Under the pieces are notes generated by a model. It did not search any database. It was not told the origin of the DNA and worked only from the letters and a program-made list of their open reading frames with translations. Positions 1 through 8,517 of a stretch of 64,000 nucleotides of DNA are shown here, piece after piece. The translations under genes were made by a program, and so were the position numbers. Positions within the stretch are counted from its first letter, which is position 1; each line of letters starts with the position of its first letter. The DNA is taken from positions 434,001 through 498,000 of the forward strand of contig NZ_AUAX01000004.1 in NCBI RefSeq assembly GCF_000428945.1, read 5' to 3'. This stretch comes from Hamadaea tsunoensis DSM 44101. Lineage in GTDB: Bacteria > Actinomycetota > Actinomycetes > Mycobacteriales > Micromonosporaceae.

Positions 1-48
1 GGCACGACGACCACCAAGTCCGTACACGTGACGAAGAGCGACTGCTGA
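1..48 (+). CDS. 3' end of a truncated gene, unknown product
   Basis: The window opens inside a reading frame that gives 15 residues ending in KSVHVTKSDC before a TGA at 46-48. Only the C-terminus is present, so no family can be named. The Thr-rich tail ending in Cys resembles a secreted actinobacterial protein, but this is a guess. It would converge with the thioesterase gene. Confidence 0.35.
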   Translation, partial: GTTTTKSVHVTKSDC

Positions 49-70
49 TCGGAGCAGGAACCGACGGCGG

Positions 71-484
71 TCACAGGTCCAGGAGGGCGTGGTCGGTGGA
101 CAGCTCGCGGAACCGCGCGGCGGGATCGCTGACCAGCCGCCGGGTCTCCAGGTCGAGCAGCCCGCCGACGCTGGCCAGCTCGGCGACCACCGTCCCGTCC
201 GCCTTCGTGTAGCGCTGCTCGATCCGGAACGTCTTGCCCTCGCCCCAGAGGAACTTCAGCGACACGTCGACCTCGTCGCCGCCCCGCAGTTCGCGCAGGT
301 AGCGGATGGTGACCTCCAGCGCGACCGGCCCGACCCCCGCGGCGATCAGCTTGTCCTGGGGCAGCCCCGCCGCACGCAGCGCTTCCCAGCGGGCATGCTC
401 GGCGTACTGGAGGTAGACGGCCTGGTTGAGATGCCCCTGGGTGTCGAGTTCGTACCCTCGCACCACGATCCGCACGGTGAACAC
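71..484 (-). CDS. Acyl-CoA thioesterase, hotdog fold (YbgC/4HBT-like)
   Basis: A 137-residue protein of the 4-hydroxybenzoyl-CoA thioesterase superfamily, expected to hydrolyse acyl-CoA thioesters in the cytoplasm. The N-terminus carries the family hallmark: a short beta strand (FTVRIVVRGYELDTQGHLN) with the Asp-x-x-Gly-His-x-Asn active-site turn at about residues 14-20, followed by the hotdog helix (YLQYAEHARWEAL). The length is typical of the family. Translation begins at a GTG with only a weak upstream Shine-Dalgarno. The gene lies downstream of a secreted-protein gene on the same strand, with a strong hairpin between them, so it is probably transcribed separately. The substrate cannot be deduced. 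Confidence 0.8.
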   Translation of the reverse strand: MFTVRIVVRGYELDTQGHLNQAVYLQYAEHARWEALRAAGLPQDKLIAAGVGPVALEVTIRYLRELRGGDEVDVSLKFLWGEGKTFRIEQRYTKADGTVVAELASVGGLLDLETRRLVSDPAARFRELSTDHALLDL

Positions 485-515
485 GCGCCCACGTTACCCA
501 GAGGGGTATGACGGT

Positions 516-549
516 ACGAGCGGGCGCGCCCTACGGCACGCCCGCTCGT
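516..549 (-). terminator. Hairpin terminator after the secreted module protein
   Basis: A perfect 11-bp inverted repeat (ACGAGCGGGCG at 516-526 and its complement at 539-549) with a 12-nt loop lies just past the stop codon of the secreted protein gene at 560-1405. It separates that gene from the thioesterase start at 484. There is no clear U-tract, as is usual in high-GC actinomycetes. Confidence 0.6.
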
Positions 550-559
550 CTGGTGCGGG

Positions 560-1405
560 TCAGGAGATGCAGATCCCCATGACCTCGACCTCCCAGGAAC
601 TGCCGAACGGTCCGATCTCGCGGGCCGTCACCTCGGCCGTACCCACGTTGAGCTTGGGGTTGACCGTGGCCAGCGACACCCCGCCGAGCGCGTACGTGAT
701 CGCCCCGCCCGCGCCCGACAGCTCCGGCGTGGTGCCGCCGCACATCGAGGTGTCCTCGGTCTTGGGCGTCACGGAGTTGTTCGCGCTCGGGAACGACGTG
801 TACGCCATCGACCCCGGGCTGTACGCGCACATCGCCTGCACCGAGAACGAGTAGTTCCCGGGCGTGCCGTAGTTGTACGCCGTGGCCGAGACCTGGTTGA
901 GCGCGCTGGTGAACCGCAGCTCGTCGATGGCCACCTGGCCGTTGGCACTGTCCAGGAAGTAGCCGCCGCCGACCGTGTACTTGCCCGTCGGGCAGGTCGC
1001 GACCGGGGTCTTGTAGTTCGGGTCCGGCCCGAGGGTCGCCTGCACGATCGTCAGGCCGGACAGCGTACCGGCGGGTGCGCACACTCCGTAGACCTCGACG
1101 GTCCAGTTGGCCGTCGTCGAGATCGCCTCGATGCCGAACGCCGTGGCGGTCGCGCCGGTGGCCGTGTCGGCGTACGCCTTGGTGAGCAGGACGTCGCCGT
1201 TGCCGGTGACCGCTCCGCCGACCGTGGTCAGCTTGTCGCCGGGGTTGCAGCTCACCGTGATCGACTTCGATGACAGCGAGTCGTTGGCGCTGATGTTGTG
1301 CACCCGGTACAGGCCCAGGCTGGCGTGGGCCGGAGCGGCCGGGCCGACCAGCGCCGCGGCGGCCACGAGGCCGGCACAGAGAGCCAGTTTGAGGATGGAT
1401 TTCAC
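560..1405 (-). CDS. Secreted protein of three Cys-bounded modules
   Basis: A 281-residue exported protein of unknown function. The GTG start at 1405 is preferred because it gives a textbook signal peptide (KSILKLAL, hydrophobic core, AHA cleavage near residue 28) and has a GACGAGG ribosome site upstream. The mature part is three modules of about 60 residues (roughly 46-109, 135-194 and 217-281). Each opens with a Cys followed by a Gly-rich V/GG strand and closes with a hydrophobic strand ending in Cys (VYGVC, VQAMC, VMGIC), so each module is probably one disulfide-closed beta unit. The divergent neighbour at 1555 has the same architecture, so the two are paralogues. The shared intergenic region has 11-bp-spaced TGAC repeats. 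Confidence 0.75.
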   Translation of the reverse strand: MKSILKLALCAGLVAAAALVGPAAPAHASLGLYRVHNISANDSLSSKSITVSCNPGDKLTTVGGAVTGNGDVLLTKAYADTATGATATAFGIEAISTTANWTVEVYGVCAPAGTLSGLTIVQATLGPDPNYKTPVATCPTGKYTVGGGYFLDSANGQVAIDELRFTSALNQVSATAYNYGTPGNYSFSVQAMCAYSPGSMAYTSFPSANNSVTPKTEDTSMCGGTTPELSGAGGAITYALGGVSLATVNPKLNVGTAEVTAREIGPFGSSWEVEVMGICIS

Positions 1406-1507
1406 GGGACCTCGTCCCTTCGTCGGCCACCGTGGACGGTGGCGTCTGCCGTCGAGACTCCGGACCGGCCTCCGCGCTACGTCAGCGCGCGGCGTACCCG
1501 GCCGGGC

Positions 1508-1540
1508 TGACGCGGGCATGACGCGACCGTGACACCCCGG
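1508..1540. promoter_or_regulatory. Three 11-bp-spaced TGAC direct repeats (response-regulator-type box)
   Basis: TGACGCGGGCA, TGACGCGACCG and TGACACCCCGG follow each other at exactly 11-bp spacing between the divergent secreted-protein genes. Head-to-tail half-sites one helical turn apart are typical of OmpR/PhoB-family regulators. The same pattern occurs at 14882-14903 and, nearly perfect, at 16296-16317 upstream of the OmpR-type regulator gene in this window. Confidence 0.45.
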
Positions 1541-1554
1541 CCAAGACTGGCGGC

Positions 1555-2397
1555 ATGGGTCTCACACATCTGATGATCATTACGGCGCTGGCGGCCGGCG
1601 GAGCCGCTCCCCTCGACGCCCCGGCGACACCGGGGCGGTACGCCGCGGCCACCGCGGTGTCGGTGGCGACGGCGAAAAGCGTCCGGGTCGACTGTCCCGC
1701 CGGGACGGTCGTCTTCGGTTCCGGCGGCCGGGTCGTCGACGGCTTCGGCGGCGTGGTGCTGACCGGGATCATGCCCGACCCCGCCCTGCGTTCGGTCACC
1801 GCGTACGCGGTCGCCCGGCCCGGGCACAAGGGTCCCTGGGGACTGGTCGCGTACGCGGTCTGCCTGCCGGAAAGCGGCCTCGCCCCGGTACGCGTCGCGG
1901 CGATCGGCGCCGGCTACACGGTGACGGCCTCGTGCCCGACCGCGACGGTCCTGTACGGCAACGGTTTCCTGCTGCCGAACGCCGACGCGGCCACCTACGC
2001 GGACGAAGTCGTGCCGGACGCGGGCCTCACCGGCGTCACCGTGCACACGGCCGGTACCCCGCCGGGCATCGGCGGCCTCGTCGTCTACGGGGTGTGCGCC
2101 GGCCGGATGGACCGGTACGAGCGTACGCACGGGGTGTCCGGAGCCGGGCCGGGGTCGCCGAAGGAGGCGTACGCGCCGCTGCCGGACTACATCCTCTTCG
2201 ACCACGGCCGGTGGACGTTCGGCGCGGGCGGCCTGGTCGAGGGGAGCGCGACCGCGTTCCTCGACGGGCTCGACCCGGCCACCGACGTCGCCGGCGCCTG
2301 GGCGAGTGCGAGCCGGCTGGAGACGACGGTGGTCGGCCTCACCGGCGACGACTACACCGTCACCACCTACGCGGCCACCATCGGCTCCTGGTACTGA
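1555..2397 (+). CDS. Secreted module protein, paralogue of the divergent gene
   Basis: A 280-residue exported protein with a short N-terminal hydrophobic segment (LMIITALAAGG) acting as signal peptide. Two modules match those of the divergent gene: each starts with Cys-Pro followed by a V-x-G-x-GG strand (VDCPAGTVVFGSGG and TASCPTATVLYGNG) and ends VYAVC or VYGVC. A third C-terminal module (about 205-280) keeps the Gly-rich start (WTFGAGG) but has lost both cysteines. The function is unknown; surface or spore-associated carbohydrate or metal binding is conceivable but unsupported. The ATG is chosen for its position; the ribosome site is weak. Confidence 0.7.
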   Translation: MGLTHLMIITALAAGGAAPLDAPATPGRYAAATAVSVATAKSVRVDCPAGTVVFGSGGRVVDGFGGVVLTGIMPDPALRSVTAYAVARPGHKGPWGLVAYAVCLPESGLAPVRVAAIGAGYTVTASCPTATVLYGNGFLLPNADAATYADEVVPDAGLTGVTVHTAGTPPGIGGLVVYGVCAGRMDRYERTHGVSGAGPGSPKEAYAPLPDYILFDHGRWTFGAGGLVEGSATAFLDGLDPATDVAGAWASASRLETTVVGLTGDDYTVTTYAATIGSWY

Positions 2398-2430
2398 CCC
2401 CGCTGGACTCCAGCGAAAGGCAGAGGTGGG

Positions 2431-5355
2431 TCAGGGCAGGGTGTAGGCCGGGCGTACGCCGATCTCGGCCATCGCGGCCCGGTAGCGCGCGTACGCCCGG
2501 CGGGCCTCCCCGTGCTGGCCGCCCGCGGTCCGGGCCTCGACGAGTGCCTGGTGGCCGCCTTCGTCGTACGGGTCGACGGCCAGCAGCCGCAGCAGGTACC
2601 CCACCGCCGACGCGGGGTCGCCGAGCGCCCGGCTCGTCTGGGCCAGCATCCGCAGCGCCCCCAGGTACGCCGTGCGGGCCTCTTCGCGCAGCGCGGCGGC
2701 CCAGTCGGCGTACGGGTCGTCGGCGAACACCTCACCGCGGTACCGCCGGTCGGCCGCGGCGAGCAGCGCGTACGCCTGGGCGACCGCGCCCCGGTCCCGC
2801 AGCCGGCGGGCGTGCCCGACGTCGGCCAGGAACTCCTCGACGTCGATGCCGACCCGGGTCGTGTCGAGGGCCACGCTCGCCAGGTCGGCGACGACGTAGT
2901 GGTCGGCCGGCAGCACGCGCTCGGGATCGAGGACCGCCCGCACGATCGAGAGCAGCACGGACAGCCGGTGGCCGGTCGGGCCCGCATCGTCGCCGGGCCA
3001 GAGCAGCTCGCACAGTTCCTCCCGCGGCACCGGGCGGCCCCGACGGGCGACGAGCATGCCGAGCAGGTCGCGGGCCTTGCGGGACTTCCACTGTCCAGGT
3101 GGGACGGACGCGCCGGCGACCACGACCTCGAAACGGCCGAACGCGTGCAGGGCGACCGCCGCACCGTCGCCGGTCCGTCCTGTCGGGACGCTCACCCCGG
3201 CGGCCGTCAGCGTCTCGGCTCCCAGCAGGGCGTTCAGCCGGTCGTCGGTGTCGGCGGCGGGCAGCGTACCGAGGCGGCAGGCGATCCGGGCGGCCTCGAC
3301 GGCGGCGCCCGCGGCGGCCCAGATCGCGTACGCCTCCCGGAGCGCGGCACGCCGCCGGGCCGGGTCGGTGTCGGCGGCCGCCCGCAGTTCGAGCGCCTCG
3401 GCGAGCCCGGCCCGGTCGGCGGCCGTCCGGGCGGCGGCCGCGGCGTCGTCGGCGTACCCAGCCGCGGCCCGGCCTTCGCCGCAGTGCAGTTCGATCCAGC
3501 CCCGGGCGAGCAGCACCCCGGTCGCCGCCGGGGCCAGCGAGGCGCAGCGGTCGGCGGCCTTCGCCGCGGCGGCCTGGTCCTCGGCGGCCAGGGTCCGGGC
3601 CAGTCCGGCGTACGCGTCGACGAGCACCTGGTGGTTGCCCGCCTCCTCGGCCAGCTGGGCGGCCTGCTCGTACGCCGCCCGGGCCTGTTCGGTCCAGCCC
3701 CGCCGCCGGCTCACCTCGCCGAGTCCCAGCTGGGCGGCGGCCGACCGGCGCGACCCCATGCGGCGGCACGACGCCAGCGCCCGCTCGTACTGCGCGACGG
3801 CCGCGTCGTAGGCGCCCGTCATCGTCAGCGCGTCGCCCTCGTTGCACAGCGCGATCGAGCGCAGGTTCGCGTGCCCGGCCGCGGTCGCGCACCGCTCGCT
3901 GTCGCGGGCCGCGTCGAGCGCCTCGGCGTACCGCGCCTCCCGCAGCAGCCGGTACGTGTGGGTGACCAGGATGCGGGCCCGCAGGACCACCTCACCGCAG
4001 CGTTCGGCGATCGCGAGCGCCTGCACGAGCAGTTCCTCCGTCTCCGGCGCCGGTCCGGCCACTTCGGAGCACAGGGCCAGGCTCACGTACGCGGTCGCCA
4101 GCGCGACGTCGTCGCCGGCCGCACTCGCCAGGGCGACGGCCCGCCGGGCGGTGACGGTGGCCTCCTCGAGTTCGCCCAGCTGCAACCGGGCGGCGGCCGT
4201 CCACGCCGCGAGCAGCGCACCGTCCGCCCCGGACCCGGTGTCCGCGCACGTGCCGAAGGTCGCCAGGGCCCGCCGGGCATCGCCGCGCAGGTACCAGACC
4301 AGCCCGCGCCGCCAGGCCAGCCCCGCGTCGACCGGCCCCTCGACCGCCGCGTACGCGTGTTCGGCCGGCAGCACCTGTCCGCGTACGCGCAGCGCGTCGC
4401 CGAGCAGGAGCAGCCGGGACCGGTCCAGCTCCTTGCGGGGCAGGCGGTCGAGGACGGCCACGATGTCGGCCGCGTACCCGGCCGCGAGGAGGGCCGGCCC
4501 GTCGGTGTCGAGGATCGCTGCGGCCCGCTCGTCGAGGTCGGCGGCGGCGTATCCGCGTACGGCGGCGATGGGCGGCCCGGCGAGGGTGAAGTAGTCGGCG
4601 GCGGCCGCGGCGACCCGGCGGCGGTGCCCGGCCGGTACGCCCCGGCGGACGATCTCGGCGACCACCGGCACCACGGCCCCGGCCACGATGACGCCCACCT
4701 CTTCCAGACCGCGCAGGATCCCGGGCGCGGCCGGGTGACCGAGGGCGGCGCCGAGGCCGGGCCCGATCGGCCCGGCGTCCACCAGATCGGCCAGCAGCGA
4801 CCGCACCTGTGGCGGCAGCGGCCCGAGCACTTCCGCCGTCACGTACGCGGCCAGCGCTCCACCGGGATCGGCGAGCTGGCGTACCAGGAGATCGGGGTCG
4901 GGATCCCAGGCGGCGCAGGCGTCGGCGCTCAGCCGGACCAGCGCGGGCCAGCCGCCGGTGGCCCGCAGGACCGCGTCGGCGAGATCGGGGTCGGGCAGGC
5001 CGTGGTCGGCGAGCAGCGCGGCGGTCCGCCCGGCCGACAGCGCGAGCGCGGCGGGCCCGGTGACCGGCAGCCGTACGCCGGCGACGGGCGTGCGGCCGGC
5101 GAGCACGACGCGGACCGGCGGCAGCGCGGCGATCAGGCGGGCGAGCGCCGGCCCGGTCAGCGGCGGCAGATCGTCGACCACGACCGTACGCGTCCCGGCG
5201 CCGACGGCGACGTCCCCGGCGGCCAACTGCGCGCCGGTGCACCAGGCCACGTCCGGCCCGGGATGGCGGCGGCGCAGCAATGTGGTCTTTCCGTAGCCGG
5301 CGGCGGCGACGACCAGTTCCGCCGCCCGAATGCTCTCGTGCGCGGCGTCTTCCAC
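2431..5355 (-). CDS. STAND ATPase-TPR regulator with C-terminal SARP (wHTH-BTAD) domain
   Basis: A 974-residue transcriptional regulator. The N-terminus has a STAND/MalT-type P-loop (AAGYGKTT, residues 18-25) and Walker B (TVVVDD). A long helical region rich in tetratricopeptide-like repeats follows (about 300-700). Residues 734-974 form an OmpR-like winged helix (WKSRKARDLLGMLVARRG) plus the bacterial transcriptional activation domain. Most SARPs carry the winged helix at the N-terminus; here the order is reversed. The GTG at 5355 is preferred to the ATG at 5427 because the 24 codons between them have poor third-position GC (GTT, TGT, CTT, GTA, CCT). The gene is divergent from the coiled-coil gene at 5465. 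The target genes are unknown. Confidence 0.8.
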   Translation of the reverse strand: MEDAAHESIRAAELVVAAAGYGKTTLLRRRHPGPDVAWCTGAQLAAGDVAVGAGTRTVVVDDLPPLTGPALARLIAALPPVRVVLAGRTPVAGVRLPVTGPAALALSAGRTAALLADHGLPDPDLADAVLRATGGWPALVRLSADACAAWDPDPDLLVRQLADPGGALAAYVTAEVLGPLPPQVRSLLADLVDAGPIGPGLGAALGHPAAPGILRGLEEVGVIVAGAVVPVVAEIVRRGVPAGHRRRVAAAAADYFTLAGPPIAAVRGYAAADLDERAAAILDTDGPALLAAGYAADIVAVLDRLPRKELDRSRLLLLGDALRVRGQVLPAEHAYAAVEGPVDAGLAWRRGLVWYLRGDARRALATFGTCADTGSGADGALLAAWTAAARLQLGELEEATVTARRAVALASAAGDDVALATAYVSLALCSEVAGPAPETEELLVQALAIAERCGEVVLRARILVTHTYRLLREARYAEALDAARDSERCATAAGHANLRSIALCNEGDALTMTGAYDAAVAQYERALASCRRMGSRRSAAAQLGLGEVSRRRGWTEQARAAYEQAAQLAEEAGNHQVLVDAYAGLARTLAAEDQAAAAKAADRCASLAPAATGVLLARGWIELHCGEGRAAAGYADDAAAAARTAADRAGLAEALELRAAADTDPARRRAALREAYAIWAAAGAAVEAARIACRLGTLPAADTDDRLNALLGAETLTAAGVSVPTGRTGDGAAVALHAFGRFEVVVAGASVPPGQWKSRKARDLLGMLVARRGRPVPREELCELLWPGDDAGPTGHRLSVLLSIVRAVLDPERVLPADHYVVADLASVALDTTRVGIDVEEFLADVGHARRLRDRGAVAQAYALLAAADRRYRGEVFADDPYADWAAALREEARTAYLGALRMLAQTSRALGDPASAVGYLLRLLAVDPYDEGGHQALVEARTAGGQHGEARRAYARYRAAMAEIGVRPAYTLP

Positions 5356-5464
5356 GGATCGAGGTTGCGCCCGCCACTCGCATACGGCAAGACATCCCCC
5401 GAAAACCGACAGCCCGGCGCGTGCCATGCCGGGGCGGTGTTCGCGCCACCGCTAAGGTGATCCC

Positions 5465-6592
5465 GTGACCGGCCCGAGCGAGACCTCCGTCGAGACCAAG
5501 CCCTGCCTGCACTGCGGCAAGCCGGTTCCGCAACGGGCGGGCGCCGGGCGGCCGTTTCGCTACTGCCGCGACAACGACGGCGAGTGCCAGCGCGCCTCGC
5601 GCAACGCGCGCATGCGCCACCGCAACACGCCGGGCCTCGCCGGGCAGGTGGCCAAGGCCTTCGAGATCGCCGACCGGCTCGACCAGGTCGTGGAGACCCT
5701 GACCGAGGCGCTGGAGGCCGAGCTCTCCCCCGCCGGCGTCGAACGCCAGCTCGCCGAGGTCCGCGCGGCCACCGCCGCCGACATCGCCGCGGCCCGCGCG
5801 GAGGTCACCGCCGCCCACACCGAGACCCAGGCGGTACGCGCGCAGGCGCAGTCCGCGACGGCCGCGGCGGAGGCGGCCCGGCGGCAGGCCGAGACGGCGG
5901 CCGCCGAGGCACTGTCCCAACGCGACGCCGCGATCGCCCAGGCCGCCGCGGATGTGGCCACCGCCGACGCGGACGCGAACGAACGGGTGAGCGCCGCCCG
6001 GACCGAGGCCGCCGCGGCGCGTACCGAGGCGGAGACGGCGCGCGGTGCGGCCCGGGAGGCGACCGATGAGGCGGCCGCCGCCCGGGCGGAGCTGACCGCC
6101 GCCGTGGCCCGGGCCGCCGCCGACGTGGCCGCCGCCCGGCGGGAGGCCGACGCCGCCGTCGCCGCCGCGCACGCCCTGCGCGAGGAGTCCGTACGCGAAC
6201 GCGACCGGGCCCGCGAGGAAGCGCGTACGGCCCGCGAACAGGCGACCGAGGCGCAGGCCGGGCTCCAGCGTTCCACGGTGGAGACCGAGCGCGCCGTGGC
6301 CGAGCTGTCCCGGGTGACCGGACGCCTCGCCGTCGCCGAGACGGAGCTGGGCACGGCCCGGGCAGCCGCGTCGGCGGCCGAGGAGAAGGCCGCCATGCTG
6401 GCGGCGCAGCTGGCCACGGCCGGCACGCACCTCGCCGCCGCGACGGCGGAACGCGACGCCGCCCACCGCGACGCGGAGGTGGCCCGCCGCGACGCCACGG
6501 CCGCCCAGGCTCAGGCAGCGCAGCTCGCCGAGCAGGTCAGCCAGCTGATCGCCGCGGTCTCCCGGCTCGGCACCCCGGCCCCCTCCGCCTGA
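5465..6592 (+). CDS. Zinc-finger protein with long Ala-rich coiled coil
   Basis: A 375-residue protein. The N-terminus has a putative zinc-binding knuckle (C14-x2-C17 ... GRPFRYC34 ... C41) of the kind found in many actinobacterial small regulators, followed by basic residues (RNARMRHR). From about residue 60 to the end the protein is almost uninterrupted Ala/Glu/Arg-rich heptads, predicted to be one long coiled coil. The layout recalls KfrA-type DNA-binding filament proteins, but there is no KfrA helix-turn-helix, so that is only an analogy. The GTG start has a strong AAGGTGA site at 5454-5460. The gene is divergent from the SARP regulator and upstream of a lipoprotein gene. Confidence 0.65.
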   Translation: MTGPSETSVETKPCLHCGKPVPQRAGAGRPFRYCRDNDGECQRASRNARMRHRNTPGLAGQVAKAFEIADRLDQVVETLTEALEAELSPAGVERQLAEVRAATAADIAAARAEVTAAHTETQAVRAQAQSATAAAEAARRQAETAAAEALSQRDAAIAQAAADVATADADANERVSAARTEAAAARTEAETARGAAREATDEAAAARAELTAAVARAAADVAAARREADAAVAAAHALREESVRERDRAREEARTAREQATEAQAGLQRSTVETERAVAELSRVTGRLAVAETELGTARAAASAAEEKAAMLAAQLATAGTHLAAATAERDAAHRDAEVARRDATAAQAQAAQLAEQVSQLIAAVSRLGTPAPSA

Positions 6593-6638
6593 GAACCGCC
6601 GGGGAACCAGCGGGCGGACGCGCGCGTCGAAGGCGGTC

Positions 6639-8495
6639 ATGACCCGACGTCTGCTCGTTCCTGTGCTGCTCGGCGGCCTCCTGCTGGCCGGCTGCGGTCC
6701 CGAGACCGTCCCACCCGCGGCACCCGCCGCCCCCGCCGGTCCCGCGCCGGAACTGCGCCTGGTCGCGTACGACTCGTGTGAGCAGCTCGTCGATGATGTC
6801 CGGTCGGCCGCGAAGGCGAGCGTCCAGCCGTGGGGCCTCGGCGATCAGACGCTCACCTACCGGACCCTGAACGGGGCGGGGAAGACCACCGACCTGGCGG
6901 CCGTGCCCGGGGCGGCGCCCGGGGGCGACGTCGCGTACTCGGGGACGAACGTGAACGAGGCCGGCGTCGACGAGCCCGACCTGGTCAAGACCGACGGGCG
7001 CCGGATCGTCGTGGCGAACAAGGGCCGCCTGCGGGTGATCGATCCGCGGACGCACGCCGAGACCGGGTCGCTGCCGCTGGCGTACAACGCCGATCAGCTG
7101 CTGCTCAGCGGCGACCATGTGCTCGCCATCGGCGGTGACTCCGAGGTGCCGAACCTGGTCGACGTGCCGATGGTCAAGCGGCCCTACTTCCTGCGCGACA
7201 CCGTCGTGCAGCTCATCTCCCTCACCGGTACGCCGACCGTCCTGTCGACCTACCGGATCGAGGCGTCCATGGTGGACGCCCGGCAGATCGGGTCGACGGC
7301 CCGGATCGTCGTCAAGAACGCGCCCCGGATCGTCTTCAAGCCGGACGCCCAGGGCAGCCGCCAGCAGCTCATCGCGGCCAACCGGAAGATCATCGACAAG
7401 GCGCCGCTGGAGGCGTGGCTGCCCGCGTACACGAGTGACGGGGTGACCGGGAAGGCGGACTGCGGGGACGTGACCCACCCGCCGAAGTTCAGCGGCGCCT
7501 CGCTGGTGAGCATCCTGAGCTTCGACCTGGGCGCGGACCGGCTCGGCGACGGCGCGGTGACCTCGGTCTTCGCCGACGCGCAGACCGTCTACGGCAGCGG
7601 GCCGAACCTCTACCTGGCGCACGACCAGCGCTGGCTCGGCGCGTCGGCGCAGCCGCGCACCGAGCTGTACCGGTTCGACGTGACCGGGCGCAAGCCGGTG
7701 TTCACGGCCTCCGGCACGGTGCCGGGCTGGCTGCTCAACCAGTACGCGCTCAGCGAGTACGACCAGGTCCTGCGGGTCGCCGCGACGACCGGGCAGCCGT
7801 GGACCGGCAACAGCTCCTCGTCGAGCGTCTACACGTTGAAGCAGGACGGCGGGAATCTGAAGATCGCGGGGACCGTCGGCGGACTCGGCAAGGGCGAGCA
7901 GATCTACGCCGTACGCTTCGTCGGCCCGCAGGCGTACGTGGTGACGTTCCGGCGTACGGACCCGCTGTTCACGATCGACCTGCGCGATCCGGCGCACCCG
8001 GCCGTCGCGGGCGAGCTCAAGGTCCCGGGTTACAGCTCCTACCTGCATCCGGTGGACGGCGGCCGGCTCATCGGGATCGGCCAGGACGCCACGGACAAGG
8101 GCGTCGCCACCGGTACGCAGATCTCCCTGTTCGACGTCGCCGACCCGGACAAGCCCGCGCGGCTGGCGCAGCTGACCCTCGGGTTCGGCTGGAGCGGGGC
8201 GGAGTACGACCCGCACGCGTTCCTCTACTGGCCGGACGCGCACCTGCTCGTGATCCCGGCGACGACCTACACGAAGGAGGGCCGGCCGGGCCCGGACAGC
8301 GGCGTCCTGCTGGTACGCGTCGGCGCCACCAGCCTGACCAAGCTCGGCTGGATCAAGCACGAGGACCCCGCCAGCAGCCAGTATCCGATCGAGATCCAGC
8401 GCAGCCTGGTGGTCGGCGACGAGCTCTGGACGGTCTCCGGCTCCGGACTGCTCGCCAGTACGCTCACCGGAAGCCGGATCGCCTGGATCCGTTGA
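6639..8495 (+). CDS. Beta-propeller domain lipoprotein
   Basis: A 618-residue lipoprotein of the secreted C-terminal beta-propeller family (COG4880 type). The signal sequence ends in a lipobox LLAGC at about residue 18, so the protein should be anchored to the outer face of the membrane. A Pro/Ala linker follows, then repeats of the type EPDLVKTDGRRI...RLRVID that are diagnostic of this family, with several blades (for example FTIDLRDPAHP and SLFDVADPDKP). The ATG has AAGGCGG upstream. The downstream helicase start is 22 bp away, so co-transcription is possible. The ligand is unknown. Confidence 0.8.
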   Translation: MTRRLLVPVLLGGLLLAGCGPETVPPAAPAAPAGPAPELRLVAYDSCEQLVDDVRSAAKASVQPWGLGDQTLTYRTLNGAGKTTDLAAVPGAAPGGDVAYSGTNVNEAGVDEPDLVKTDGRRIVVANKGRLRVIDPRTHAETGSLPLAYNADQLLLSGDHVLAIGGDSEVPNLVDVPMVKRPYFLRDTVVQLISLTGTPTVLSTYRIEASMVDARQIGSTARIVVKNAPRIVFKPDAQGSRQQLIAANRKIIDKAPLEAWLPAYTSDGVTGKADCGDVTHPPKFSGASLVSILSFDLGADRLGDGAVTSVFADAQTVYGSGPNLYLAHDQRWLGASAQPRTELYRFDVTGRKPVFTASGTVPGWLLNQYALSEYDQVLRVAATTGQPWTGNSSSSSVYTLKQDGGNLKIAGTVGGLGKGEQIYAVRFVGPQAYVVTFRRTDPLFTIDLRDPAHPAVAGELKVPGYSSYLHPVDGGRLIGIGQDATDKGVATGTQISLFDVADPDKPARLAQLTLGFGWSGAEYDPHAFLYWPDAHLLVIPATTYTKEGRPGPDSGVLLVRVGATSLTKLGWIKHEDPASSQYPIEIQRSLVVGDELWTVSGSGLLASTLTGSRIAWIR

Positions 8496-8517
8496 GCGAC
8501 CCTCCAGTAACGTTCGG

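Noticed and set aside
2512-5460. A very long open frame on the plus strand opposite the SARP regulator
   Set aside because: It is a mirror of the GC-rich codon pattern; its translation is low-complexity Gly/Arg/Pro/Val without domains, while the minus-strand frame has a full regulator architecture.
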